From Gammaproteobacteria bacterium (GTDB lineage Bacteria > Pseudomonadota > Gammaproteobacteria > Steroidobacterales > GCA-2729495): 64,000 nucleotides of DNA. Location: assembly GCA_030746435.1 (NCBI GenBank), contig JASLMV010000007.1, positions 1-64,000 of the forward strand, read 5' to 3'. The notes under the pieces were generated by a model. It did no database searches, had not been told where the DNA came from, and was given only the letters and a program-made list of their open reading frames with translations. Below, one piece after another: positions 35,120 to 43,436 of this stretch. The position numbers and the translations under genes are program-made. The number at the start of each line of letters is the position of its first letter. The first letter of the stretch is position 1.

Positions 35120-35157
35120 TGTGATCACCTCCTTGATAATGGCTGAACAAGGGGTTC

Positions 35158-35185
35158 AGTATCCCACAAAAATAGCGAATGACAA
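35158..35185 (-). promoter_or_regulatory. Sigma-70-like promoter with overlapping palindrome
   Basis: On the minus strand TTGTCA (35185-35180) and GATACT (35163-35158) are separated by 16 bases, five and four of six matches to consensus. A palindrome CTGAAC (35143-35148) / GTTCAG (35154-35159) touches the -10 element and could be an operator. A start of transcription near 35150 leaves a 30-base leader before the GTG at 35119. Confidence 0.4.
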
Positions 35186-35225
35186 CAAGTACTCCGTCTA
35201 TGCAGCCTTGAGGGAGCACCTGGAG

Positions 35226-35714
35226 TCAGAGTTGGAAGGACATCGTGCCGGTATCGGTTACGTGTATAGGGGCAAAGAAATTACCGGTACTCAGTTTGAC
35301 GCTGAATTCATAGACAAAACTGTCGCGGGGTTCAGTCGTCAGGCTGCGCGCAAACTGCATGCTGTGGAACAGGTCGGCCTGTGCATTGATCACAATTTCT
35401 GCCTGACCGTAGCCATCGATGGCCGGGAGTTCGTTACTCACGCCTGTCAGGATTTCATAGTTGTCGAGCTTGACGCTGTAAGAAGCGCCTTCGAGTTCGA
35501 GCGTTGCGTCGTTCGGGTTCGTGACCCACAGGCCTATTTCGAAACGCAACGTGACGCCGTCTGACGGCATGGGTTTGATATAGCTGACCGTAACCCCCGG
35601 CGCCTCATAATTCGGCGTCAGGCCTGCGCAGCCAGTGAGCAGCGCCAGCCCGCACATGCAGAATACATATGCGGCCTGGCGTGCCTGATATGGTTTAGAG
35701 CGGATCGATCTCAC
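35226..35714 (-). CDS. LEA type 2 / WHy-domain lipoprotein
   Basis: A protein of 162 residues from the GTG at 35714, which has GAAGG nine bases upstream and overlaps the previous gene by 20 bases; a longer frame to 35795 overlaps by 100 bases and is less likely. Signal peptide ends in the lipobox LLTGC. The mature domain fits the late-embryogenesis-abundant type 2 fold: LRFEIGLWVTNPNDATLELEGASYSVKLD and a C-terminal VTDTGTMSF. Such lipoproteins are common in gammaproteobacteria; the role is uncertain, possibly stress or envelope related. Transcribed with the upstream lipoprotein gene. Confidence 0.7.
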   Translation of the reverse strand: MRSIRSKPYQARQAAYVFCMCGLALLTGCAGLTPNYEAPGVTVSYIKPMPSDGVTLRFEIGLWVTNPNDATLELEGASYSVKLDNYEILTGVSNELPAIDGYGQAEIVINAQADLFHSMQFARSLTTEPRDSFVYEFSVKLSTGNFFAPIHVTDTGTMSFQL

Positions 35715-36702
35715 GGCATTTACCTTCGTCGCGCGGACCCGTCGGCGCATCACATTCAACACCTTCGAGCGCGACCCAGTAGGGCGTACCCGCAACGATC
35801 ATCGTGGATACCGATTTGTAGCCCGGGATGGCGGCGATATCGAGATTGGGCAGTGGCCCCACAATAATGTCCTGTTTACCTGCCTCGATCTGTGCATGGC
35901 AATCGGTCAGGTCCGATATGTAGCGCGTTGTCACTTTGTGCTCGGGCACGTATGCCTTGATTGTCTGAGTCGATAGCGGCCCGGCACATATACGTACATC
36001 CGGGCGGGCTCGCAGATCCGCCAGCGAGTTTAGTTCGCCTGCAAGTGCAGATTCCCGTGGTACGTGGATGTACTGCATCAGTCCGGACATAGTGCAGCCG
36101 AAGCGGCGGGAAGTACGGCGGCGCATATCCTGCGTTCGTCCGCCGGTTGCGTTGAGTTGGGAAACGAAGTCCACCTCGTCGTCGACCAGGGCGGAAGTGC
36201 TGGCCAGGGGTCCCGGCGGCTTGGCCACGTCTATCACCTCGATCTCGACTCCGTAATGGTTTTCGATCTCGGCAAAGATGAGGCCCATGTATTGATTGGT
36301 CGCACCCGAGAAGTAATAGGCCGTGTCTTTTGGCGTACTGGGAGCTGATTGAATCAGCCTGCGGATCTTGCCCGTTTCGAGGACCTTCTTTAAGAGGCCG
36401 GTTGGATTCTGGGGAAACGGGGTCAGGTGCGGCAGGGGTAAACAGTCGGCAATCCTGACTAAATATGACGACGCCAGTCCCGGCTGATTGGGCGGCTGGG
36501 TGGCGATGGCTTCTTCGGCCTTGCCACTTGCAACGACACGGACCCATGCCGCATCGAATGCACGGATCATTTGTTCGCGTCCTCGCGCCACATCGGCATC
36601 CTGCTCGCTACTGCCGGTCGTTGCGCATCCGGCGAGTACAGTTAGTGTCATGATACTGGCGATGGCCGTAATCACTGTCCGCATTCTGTTGTTTCGAATC
36701 AT
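35695..36702 (-). CDS. Periplasmic solute-binding-like lipoprotein
   Basis: A protein of 335 residues from the ATG at 36702. The signal RTVITAIASIMTLTV ends in the lipobox LAGC. The mature part resembles family 3 amino-acid-type binding proteins: YYFSGATNQYMGLIFAEIEN, VDFVSQLNATGG, ICAGPLSTQTIKAY, QDIIVGPLPNLD. There are about five Cys, two near the end (GVECDAP and GKCREID) that could form a disulfide. No transporter permease or ATPase gene is adjacent, so it may act as a sensor or orphan binding protein. It overlaps the following LEA-type lipoprotein gene. Confidence 0.6.
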   Translation of the reverse strand: MIRNNRMRTVITAIASIMTLTVLAGCATTGSSEQDADVARGREQMIRAFDAAWVRVVASGKAEEAIATQPPNQPGLASSYLVRIADCLPLPHLTPFPQNPTGLLKKVLETGKIRRLIQSAPSTPKDTAYYFSGATNQYMGLIFAEIENHYGVEIEVIDVAKPPGPLASTSALVDDEVDFVSQLNATGGRTQDMRRRTSRRFGCTMSGLMQYIHVPRESALAGELNSLADLRARPDVRICAGPLSTQTIKAYVPEHKVTTRYISDLTDCHAQIEAGKQDIIVGPLPNLDIAAIPGYKSVSTMIVAGTPYWVALEGVECDAPTGPRDEGKCREIDPL

Positions 36703-36870
36703 GACAAACCCGGTTCCCAATGTGTTAAAGGATTTTCACTGTACCTTAATTCAGCTGCAGGCCGTGCTATTTTCCGGCGACGACCGATGCACAAACACGG
36801 CCAGTGCACCGCCGATATGGCAGAATAGAGTACCTTCAGCGCCGGCACTCCTGCCGGGTTTACACGAGGT

Positions 36871-38256
36871 TTGCTGACTTTGTCTTCTGACCTGACAACG
36901 GGGCCAGTTCCTGCGCATTTGCGGCGCCAGGCCATACCCATGGGCCTGGGTTTGATCGCAATTATTTCCTTCGATGCGGTCGACCTGTTCTTCGTGTCAC
37001 GGCTTGGCGATATGCCACTGGCCGCGATCAGTTTTTGTTTTCCGGTCCTGTGGCTCCTGACGAGTGTGATCATCGGTTTCGAGGCCGGCGCTGCGTCGAC
37101 GATTTCACGCGCGGTCGGCCGTAACGACCGGTTGAGCGCGCGCCGCCAGACCACCGACACGGCTATGCTTGCCGGCCTTGTGGTTGCGGCCCTTTGCCTT
37201 GCCGGCCTGTTTACGATCGCGCCCGTGTTCGGGTTGCTCGGTGCAACCCCTGAAGTCATGCCCTTCGTAAGGGACTACATGGAAGTCTGGTACTGGTCGG
37301 CGCCCGTGTCGGCAGTAACCTGGATTTGCCTTGCGTCGATGCGCGCGCGCGGCAATACGATGCTCGAGGGCAAGATTATTATTATTGCCGCCGCCCTTAA
37401 CGCGATACTGGACCCCATCATGATCTTCGGCCTGCTCGGTTTCCCGCGGTTGGAGATTGCCGGCGCAGCCTGGGCGACACTGACTTCGAATATGCTGGTG
37501 CTTACGGGCACACTCGGGTATCTGCACTTCGGCTTGCGTGTGTTCGCTACGCCATTTACGCACATACGCAACGTGATGGATTCATGGGGACGCATGCTGC
37601 ATGTAGGTTTGCCGGCCATGCTGACCAATGCCATCGTGCCGCTTGCGAACGGTATTGTTGTGGCGTTGCTGGCCACTTACGGTGTCGATGCCGTGGCAGG
37701 TTTCGGCGTGGCTATACGTATCGAGCCGATCGCATTGATAGCGTTCTATGCGATGTCGGCGATAACCAGCCCGTTTATGGGTCAGAACATTGCGGCCCAC
37801 AAGTTCGGACGGCTGGATGAAGCGCGCCGGACTATCGGGAAGTTCGCGGTTGTCTACGGACTGATCCTGACCGTTGCGTTCGCTTTCCTTGCCGGGCCGT
37901 TAACGGCGGTATTCACCGATACCGAAAGCATCCAGACGGTTGCGGTCGAATACCTGTGGATCATGGTGATTAGTTACGCCGGTTACGGCATCGTCATGTC
38001 CATGTGCGCTGGCTTCAATGGCATCGGCGACCCGCTGCCGGGTGTTGCGATTTCGGCGTCGCGGGCCTTCGTCGTGTTCCTGCCGCTCGCCTTTGCGGGG
38101 CAGGCACTGATCGGCATGAATGGCATTTTTGTCGCTGCCGCGATTTCAAACCTGGTTTTGGGCATAGCGGCGTATACCTGGTTCGGCCGGCACATAAGGC
38201 GCGACGAGGCAACACATCGCGCGGGCTCAGACATAGCCAGCAGCGATCTCCTCTGA
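36871..38256 (+). CDS. MATE-family efflux transporter
   Basis: A protein of about 461 residues with twelve membrane helices and MATE character: IPMGLGLIAIISFDAVDLFFVSRLGD at the start, IIGFEAGAASTISRAVG, and repeated second half VAGFGVAIRIEPIALIAFYAMS, ITSPFMGQNIAA. MATE proteins export drugs or metabolites using Na+ or H+. The start is uncertain: TTG at 36871 or TTG at 36880, the latter spaced better from CGAGG. It overlaps the convergent SDR gene by 30 bases. It could export a product of this region, but nothing ties it to the NRPS cluster 20 kb away. Confidence 0.85.
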   Translation: MLTLSSDLTTGPVPAHLRRQAIPMGLGLIAIISFDAVDLFFVSRLGDMPLAAISFCFPVLWLLTSVIIGFEAGAASTISRAVGRNDRLSARRQTTDTAMLAGLVVAALCLAGLFTIAPVFGLLGATPEVMPFVRDYMEVWYWSAPVSAVTWICLASMRARGNTMLEGKIIIIAAALNAILDPIMIFGLLGFPRLEIAGAAWATLTSNMLVLTGTLGYLHFGLRVFATPFTHIRNVMDSWGRMLHVGLPAMLTNAIVPLANGIVVALLATYGVDAVAGFGVAIRIEPIALIAFYAMSAITSPFMGQNIAAHKFGRLDEARRTIGKFAVVYGLILTVAFAFLAGPLTAVFTDTESIQTVAVEYLWIMVISYAGYGIVMSMCAGFNGIGDPLPGVAISASRAFVVFLPLAFAGQALIGMNGIFVAAAISNLVLGIAAYTWFGRHIRRDEATHRAGSDIASSDLL

Positions 38257-39252
38257 TACCGCCCACAGTTTCGCGGCCATCTCGGTGTCTTCGGTATAAC
38301 CACCGGCGCGAATCGGGTTGCAGTGCTCGAAGAAATAGCCGCTCGTCTCGCTCAATGCCGGCGCCGTGGCGACGTAACAGGTGGTCGCCGCCCCCTGGCC
38401 CATGGTCTTGGTAAACAGCGAGCCGACGGTTTCGAGTGCGATGACTTGCCAGCGAGGCAGATGCCGGCCGAGGTTCGTTGCTATGACCCCCGGGCGTAAT
38501 GCGTTCGCCGTTGCACGGGTGTCTCGCAGGCGTCGTGCAAGTTCAAGCGTGAACAGTACGTTTGCCAGTTTGGATTGCCCGTAGGCCTTGCTCGGGTCGT
38601 AGCCCGCTTCGCCGGAGAGATTATCGAACTGGATGCCTTCTTCCGGTGGGTTGCCGGTCGCGCGTCCGCTGCTAACGTTGATGATGCGTCCCTGGGGTGA
38701 GGCGACGACCTGTTCGAGCAATTGATTGACGAGGACGAAATGTCCGATATGGTTTACGAAGAATTGCTTCTCGAAGCCGTTGACCTGTTCGAGTTCCGGC
38801 AGTTGCATGATGCCCGCGTTGCAGATGAGCATGTCGATCGGGATATTCATGCTACGTATCTGCCCGGCGGTAGTGGCAATCGTATCGAGTTCGGTCAGCT
38901 CGACCACGATCGGCGTCGTACGGCCCTCGACGCTTGCGCAGGCGTCCGCGGCCTTTTCCGGCGTGCGGGCGGCACCGAGCACATGAGCGCCGCGCAGCGC
39001 CAGGACACGCATGGTTTCGAAGCCGATCCCCGAGTTGCAGCCCGTCACCAGGGCGGTCTTGCCAGTGAGGTCGAGTCCGGCGGTTACTTCTTCCGCGGTG
39101 GAATTTGCGCCGAAGGGTCCGACCGGGACACCCGCGGGCCGTGGCAGATCATTCGATGTGCATGCACTTAGCGTGGCCACCGGAGGTGCGGCAAAAAGGG
39201 CAGGTGCAGCCTTAAGGAATCGGCGGCGCTGGTAAGAAAACTCCATGCTCAT
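38227..39252 (-). CDS. Tat-signal short-chain dehydrogenase, second copy
   Basis: A protein of 341 residues. Tat signal with three arginines (YQRRRFLKAAPALFAAPP) and a possible lipobox (LSAC). The SDR core follows: GCNSGIGFETMRVLALRG, CNAGIMQLPELEQVNGFEKQ, catalytic YGQSKLANVLFTLELARR. It is clearly related to the SDR at 30122 along the whole length. In-frame ATGs at 39252 and 39246; an AGGGA upstream favours 39246. It converges on the MATE gene with a 30-base overlap. Confidence 0.85.
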   Translation of the reverse strand: MSMEFSYQRRRFLKAAPALFAAPPVATLSACTSNDLPRPAGVPVGPFGANSTAEEVTAGLDLTGKTALVTGCNSGIGFETMRVLALRGAHVLGAARTPEKAADACASVEGRTTPIVVELTELDTIATTAGQIRSMNIPIDMLICNAGIMQLPELEQVNGFEKQFFVNHIGHFVLVNQLLEQVVASPQGRIINVSSGRATGNPPEEGIQFDNLSGEAGYDPSKAYGQSKLANVLFTLELARRLRDTRATANALRPGVIATNLGRHLPRWQVIALETVGSLFTKTMGQGAATTCYVATAPALSETSGYFFEHCNPIRAGGYTEDTEMAAKLWAVSEEIAAGYV

Positions 39253-39274
39253 TTCCCTGGTCTTATTTATGTGC

Positions 39275-40399
39275 TCACCATAATTGTTCGCTGCGACGGG
39301 CTACGAATTCCCGGAAACCCTGGATCGCTGACCAGTTCAGCAGGCAGAAAGTCATCGGGATGCGGATGGCGATAAGCCGGTGCGTAGCCGGCAGCATAAT
39401 CCCGATAAATGCTGCCGCGTAAAGAACCAGTTGAATGGCCAGGATTAGCGCATAAAACAGTGACTGGTCGGCCAGCGCGATGTTGGCCACAAAGCCCGAC
39501 AGCAAAAAAACCGGTGCAATGAGCCTTAGCAACTTATGGGATACGAACTGGATCCAGATGGGGTTTCGCCATGGCAACAGTAATCCGGGAGAGCGTTGTA
39601 CAAGCTGGTAATTACCCGCGAGCGTACGTACCTTCCTTTTATGTTCCCATTCGGGACTGGGTGGAGGAATGTCGTAAGCCAGTGCCTCCGGTTCGAATAT
39701 CACGCGCTCACCGCTGCGCACAGCGTTCATGGGGATCAGCACGTCGTCCAGGATCAGTCCCGCGGGGATATCTTTGTAGCAAGACCTGCGCAGTGCATAG
39801 ATTGCACCCGTGACTCCGACGACCGATCCGCAACGCGCTTCCGCCTGGCGTATGAATTTTTCGTACTGCCAGTAAAAGTCGATCCCCTGCGAAAAACCAG
39901 ATCCCGTTTCAGTTTCGATAATCAACTCACCGCTGACCGCGCCTACGGAAGGGTCGGCAAAATTCTCCACCAGTTTACGCAGTGAACTGTCTGCGAAGCG
40001 CTGGCGCGTATCCGCGAAGACGATGAAGTCCGTGCTGCACGCGGCAACGGCATCGTTCAGGCAGGCAGCCTTGCCGCGCTGGTCGCTAAAGTCGAGCAGC
40101 CGTATACGCGGGTCTTCAAGTGATTCAACGATCTGAGCCGTGCTGTCTGTCGAACCGTCCGATGCAACGATAATTGACACTTTGTCCGGCGGATATTCCT
40201 GACCGAGAAGGTTGTACAGTTTCTGCCGGATAGTGGCCTCTTCGTTGTGGGCCACAAGGATGACCGTCAGGTTGGGTGTAAAGCCGGACCGGGCGATGGG
40301 GCGTGAAAACAATTTGGCCGCGACTGCAATCAATAGCGGGTAACCGAAATAGGTGTAAACAATAGTTCCCGCAGACAACCAGAAAATTACTTCCCACAT
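39275..40399 (-). CDS. Membrane-bound family 2 glycosyltransferase
   Basis: A protein of 374 residues. One N-terminal helix, a GT-A domain (ILVAHNEEATIRQKLYNLLG, VASDGSTDSTAQI, FADTRQRF with the DxD-like acid) and three or four C-terminal helices (LIAPVFLLSGFVANIAL, LFYALILAIQLVLYAAAFIG). This is the layout of processive or membrane-linked GT2 enzymes such as those that extend exopolysaccharides on the cytoplasmic side. LDDVLIPMNAVRSGERVIFEPEA carries the expected acceptor-site acids. It opens the polysaccharide locus. Confidence 0.85.
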   Translation of the reverse strand: MWEVIFWLSAGTIVYTYFGYPLLIAVAAKLFSRPIARSGFTPNLTVILVAHNEEATIRQKLYNLLGQEYPPDKVSIIVASDGSTDSTAQIVESLEDPRIRLLDFSDQRGKAACLNDAVAACSTDFIVFADTRQRFADSSLRKLVENFADPSVGAVSGELIIETETGSGFSQGIDFYWQYEKFIRQAEARCGSVVGVTGAIYALRRSCYKDIPAGLILDDVLIPMNAVRSGERVIFEPEALAYDIPPPSPEWEHKRKVRTLAGNYQLVQRSPGLLLPWRNPIWIQFVSHKLLRLIAPVFLLSGFVANIALADQSLFYALILAIQLVLYAAAFIGIMLPATHRLIAIRIPMTFCLLNWSAIQGFREFVARRSEQLW

Positions 40400-40477
40400 C
40401 GGCTGGTTACTCGCTACAGGGAGGTGTCGGGTCGCGTGGCTCCGGGTTATTACAGGCGTGCGACGTGTGGTGCCCGA

Positions 40478-41671
40478 TCAAGCCGTAATTGCTTCGACGT
40501 CAGCCCCGGCCGGTGCGTCTGCCTGGCTATGAAAAATGAGCTGGAGGCCGCCGCCGAACCCGATAATGTCCCCATCGTTAAGCTTGTGGTCACGCCGGAT
40601 ACGCTTGCCGTTGACGTACGTGCCGTTATAGCTGTTGTAGTCCTGCACAAACAACTCGCCCTCATGCTCATCGATAAATGCATGTCGGCGACTGATGTGC
40701 GGGTGGCGGAGTTGCAGACTGGTCGTTGCTGACCGCCCCAGAAAGAAGGGCAGTTCACTAATCGGAACCCAGGACTCCTTCTTGCTCGTATCGGTTTTTA
40801 ACAACCAGCCTCTGGGTGTATCCGTCCCCCCATTTTCGGTCAGGGTTTGAACCGTCGATGTAGGCACCTGCCAGCGTAACTCCTGGGCCGCATTGTCGAC
40901 GTGTTCGATATCGACCTTCTTGGCCTTATCAACCCAGGCCGCTGTGAATGCCATCTCGCAGAGTGTATTAACCATCCGGGGCGTGCCCGAGGTATAGGCA
41001 TAGACCTGCTCAATGGCTTTGTCGGTCATTATTTTTTTTACATTGCCGCCGGCAACTTCGAGCCGGCGCGCCAGGTACTCACTGGTTTCTTTCTCGTTCA
41101 GTGGAAGAATGTGCTGTCGGATCCGTGTGCGCTGGCTTAACTGTTCGAGTTCGGCTGAGTCGATCATTCTGTTCAGTTTGGGTTGACCCAGCAGGACGAT
41201 GCTCACGAGTCCGGACAGGTCGAGTTCCTGGCACGACAGCAACCGCAGTTCTTCGAGAGCCTTTTTAGACAGGTTCTGGGCCTCATCGATAAGGATCGCC
41301 ACCTGTTTACCCGCTTCCCTCTGTTTACGGAAGAAGTCCTTGAGTTGTTTCAGCAGGTAGACCTTGTTCTTCTTGTAGGACTCGATCTTGAACTCCAGCA
41401 GGATATTCTGCAGAAGTTCAGTAGGGCTAAGTGTCGTATGGGTGAGGCGTGCAATAACAACATCCCTCGGCAGATCATCGAGTATCTGGTTAAGCAGGGT
41501 GGTTTTTCCAACCCCGATATCGCCTGAGATAACCACGAAGTTGTCGCGGTTGGTCAGGGCGAACTCAATGTTGGCAAGTGCCTTCGCATGCTGGGGACTC
41601 AGGTACAGAAACCTGTGATCCGGAGAGCTTTCAAATGGTCTGCAATCGAGTTTGAAATGTTCTAGATACAT
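40478..41671 (-). CDS. ExeA-type AAA ATPase fused to an FHA domain
   Basis: A protein of 397 residues. Residues 1-270 are an ExeA/GspA-like ATPase: MYLEHFKLDCRPFESSPDHR, Walker A GDIGVGKTTLLN (50-61), Walker B ILIDEAQNLS (127-136), sensor region SGTPRMVNTLC. Residues 300-385 are a forkhead-associated domain (FLGRSATTSLQLRH, HISRRHAFIDE, YNSYNGTYVNGKRI), which binds phosphothreonine. ExeA relatives lacking FHA occur in polysaccharide export and exosortase loci; the fusion suggests control of export by Ser/Thr kinases. It lies divergent from the O-antigen ligase gene. Confidence 0.85.
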   Translation of the reverse strand: MYLEHFKLDCRPFESSPDHRFLYLSPQHAKALANIEFALTNRDNFVVISGDIGVGKTTLLNQILDDLPRDVVIARLTHTTLSPTELLQNILLEFKIESYKKNKVYLLKQLKDFFRKQREAGKQVAILIDEAQNLSKKALEELRLLSCQELDLSGLVSIVLLGQPKLNRMIDSAELEQLSQRTRIRQHILPLNEKETSEYLARRLEVAGGNVKKIMTDKAIEQVYAYTSGTPRMVNTLCEMAFTAAWVDKAKKVDIEHVDNAAQELRWQVPTSTVQTLTENGGTDTPRGWLLKTDTSKKESWVPISELPFFLGRSATTSLQLRHPHISRRHAFIDEHEGELFVQDYNSYNGTYVNGKRIRRDHKLNDGDIIGFGGGLQLIFHSQADAPAGADVEAITA

Positions 41672-42085
41672 GGGTTGTTATTATTTTTTTGTATCCCAAG
41701 AACGGCGGAGCATCTCACGATTTCCCCGTATCCACAATTGTACAGGTCACACACTGGAACATACCGCTGTCGCTAGGCAATAAAAGGGCTTGAATGCCCC
41801 GTCACTATTAAACTTAAGCTGGTTCGGGCCGCAAAAAGGCTGCTTTTTGTACCCCCAGGTGACATAAGGGAATCACTGATTTTGCGCGACTTGACACCTT
41901 ATTTAAGATGGGCGTAAATCATTGTTCAAATCTTTAAGAAACAAGGCGCTAGAGTGCAACCCTAAAGGTTTTTGCGCCTGATCTGCTTGCATCGAGCATA
42001 TGCCCTCCGGAAAAGTTTGGATGATTTTTCCAGGGTTTGAAGCTGATTCCGGACACCAGAAAGAGTTTTCGATTAACTGGCCGCC
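41672..42085. other. Intergenic region between ATPase-FHA and ligase genes
   Basis: 414 bases between divergent genes. A perfect AT-rich hairpin CAAAAAG/CTTTTTG (41832-41849) may end a short transcript. A TTGACA at 41891-41896 is followed 18 bases later by TAAATC, a weak sigma-70 candidate for the ligase gene. No protein-coding gene seen. Confidence 0.4.
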
Positions 42086-43405
42086 ATGACAATCATAAGT
42101 ACAAACAAGTGGGCCCCGCCTTTCTATTTGTTGACAGCGTACTTGTTGGTCGTACTGTTGCGGCCACACGAGTACGAGCTTAGTCCGCTTATCGATGTGC
42201 CGGTACTGCCGGTACTTATGCTTGCCGGTTTCGTTGCCTGGTTTCTGTACGGCCGGCGTGATTTCGAAGCCCCGCAATATTATCTTGCGCCGCTGTTGCT
42301 GGCAGTTATGTGTATATCCATGATCGCCAGTGACTGGGCCGGTGGTGCGGTGTTGGTGTTTCGCAATAACCTGCCGTCTATCGGCCTGTTTTTTCTGATC
42401 GCCTGTACTGCAGATTCTGCACCACGCACAAGGTTGCTGCTAAAAATTATAGTCCTGGCCGCAACGGTAATGGCCTGGCATGGCATTCTGCAGGTTGAGT
42501 CGGGCACCGGCTGGAGCGGGGCGGAGTTGCTGGCGGGTCGGATAACCTACGTAGGAATATTCAACGACCCTAACGACCTGGGCATGCTTTTTATTGCATC
42601 GCTGCCTGTCCTTATATTTCTCTACAACGATGCCCGTTTTATCTTATGGCGACTTATTCTGGTCGCCTCGTTCGTGTCGATTATCTATGCGATCTATCTG
42701 ACTAATTCGCGGGGCACCGTTATCGGACTGGCTGCTACGGCCGGGGTTTATTTCTGGTCACGATTCGGTCTGTTGCGCACTGCAGTTCTTGGGGCGGTTC
42801 TGGGCCCGCTGGCATTTATTCTGGCGCCGTCGCGATTCAGGGACATGGCTGAGGCCGGCACGCTGGACGATTCCGCTCTGTTTCGGTTTGAGGCCTGGTA
42901 CGAGGGTTTCAATATGGCCCGACTGGAGCCTTTTTTCGGTGTCGGGGTCGACCGGTTCAGTGAACATTTTTTCATGACGGCGCATAATTCTTTCGTGGTT
43001 GCGCTGGCCGAGCTGGGTTTTATCGGCGCTTTCGTCTGGACCGCCTTTCTGGGGCTCAGCCTGTATATGATGTACCGGTTTCAGCGAGCAGAAGTCCCTG
43101 ACGACATCCTTGAGAATCCGGGCGAAATAGCCGCATATCTCAATCAGCAGAAGATTGCCAGGGCATTGATGTTTTCGCTGGTTGCTTTCTGTTCAGCAGG
43201 GCTTTTCCTCAGCCGTTCCTATGACCTTACTTTATTTATCTGGTGCGGTCTTGCTGTCGCTCACTATCAGAATTGCAGGCGGCGCTGGCCAGAAACAACC
43301 GAAGTGATCGGGTTAAAAGGTAATATCACCAAGGTTATAGCTTTCTGGATATTTACCCTGGTTATTTCTTATCTGGGTATGAAAGTAGGTTTGTCTCTGG
43401 CCTAG
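42086..43405 (+). CDS. O-antigen ligase / Wzy-type polymerase
   Basis: A protein of 439 residues with ten or more hydrophobic segments. The ligase-type periplasmic loop and helix AHNSFVVALAELGFIGAFVW with its HN and Glu is the hallmark of the O-antigen ligase / Wzy family, preceded by TNSRGTVIGLAA and FFGVGVDRFSEHF. It joins polysaccharide units or attaches them to an acceptor on the periplasmic face. There is no obvious Shine-Dalgarno. The next gene follows after 31 bases in the same direction. Confidence 0.85.
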   Translation: MTIISTNKWAPPFYLLTAYLLVVLLRPHEYELSPLIDVPVLPVLMLAGFVAWFLYGRRDFEAPQYYLAPLLLAVMCISMIASDWAGGAVLVFRNNLPSIGLFFLIACTADSAPRTRLLLKIIVLAATVMAWHGILQVESGTGWSGAELLAGRITYVGIFNDPNDLGMLFIASLPVLIFLYNDARFILWRLILVASFVSIIYAIYLTNSRGTVIGLAATAGVYFWSRFGLLRTAVLGAVLGPLAFILAPSRFRDMAEAGTLDDSALFRFEAWYEGFNMARLEPFFGVGVDRFSEHFFMTAHNSFVVALAELGFIGAFVWTAFLGLSLYMMYRFQRAEVPDDILENPGEIAAYLNQQKIARALMFSLVAFCSAGLFLSRSYDLTLFIWCGLAVAHYQNCRRRWPETTEVIGLKGNITKVIAFWIFTLVISYLGMKVGLSLA

Positions 43406-43436
43406 AACCCGTTGGCTTACGCGACCTTCTGCACCC

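Larger units (their letters stand above)
34940..35150 (-). ncRNA. Candidate small structured transcript with short coding frame
   Basis: Minus-strand unit of about 210 bases, defined by a promoter-like pair at 35158-35185 and a terminator at 34947-34968. In transcription order it holds a 26-codon frame, a strong bulged hairpin directly after it (35013-35022 with 34996-35006: 10 pairs and one bulged A), a small hairpin TTGAA/TTCAA (34977-34990) and the terminator. I cannot match it to a known RNA family. It may be a dual-function small RNA, or just an mRNA for a small peptide. Confidence 0.4.

Noticed and set aside
35122-35134. GATCACCTCCTT resembling the 3' end of 16S rRNA
   Set aside because: Only the terminal dozen bases match and no rRNA sequence precedes it; on the other strand it is an extended Shine-Dalgarno for the 26-codon frame.
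35121-35564. Plus-strand frame of 147 codons overlapping the LEA-type lipoprotein gene
   Set aside because: It lies antisense to a lipoprotein with a clear signal and WHy domain and crosses the small-RNA promoter region.
36871-38256. Assigning the MATE transporter as the exporter of the NRPS-PKS product
   Set aside because: It is about 20 kb from the cluster with an unrelated locus in between; MATE genes are common, so the link is unsupported.
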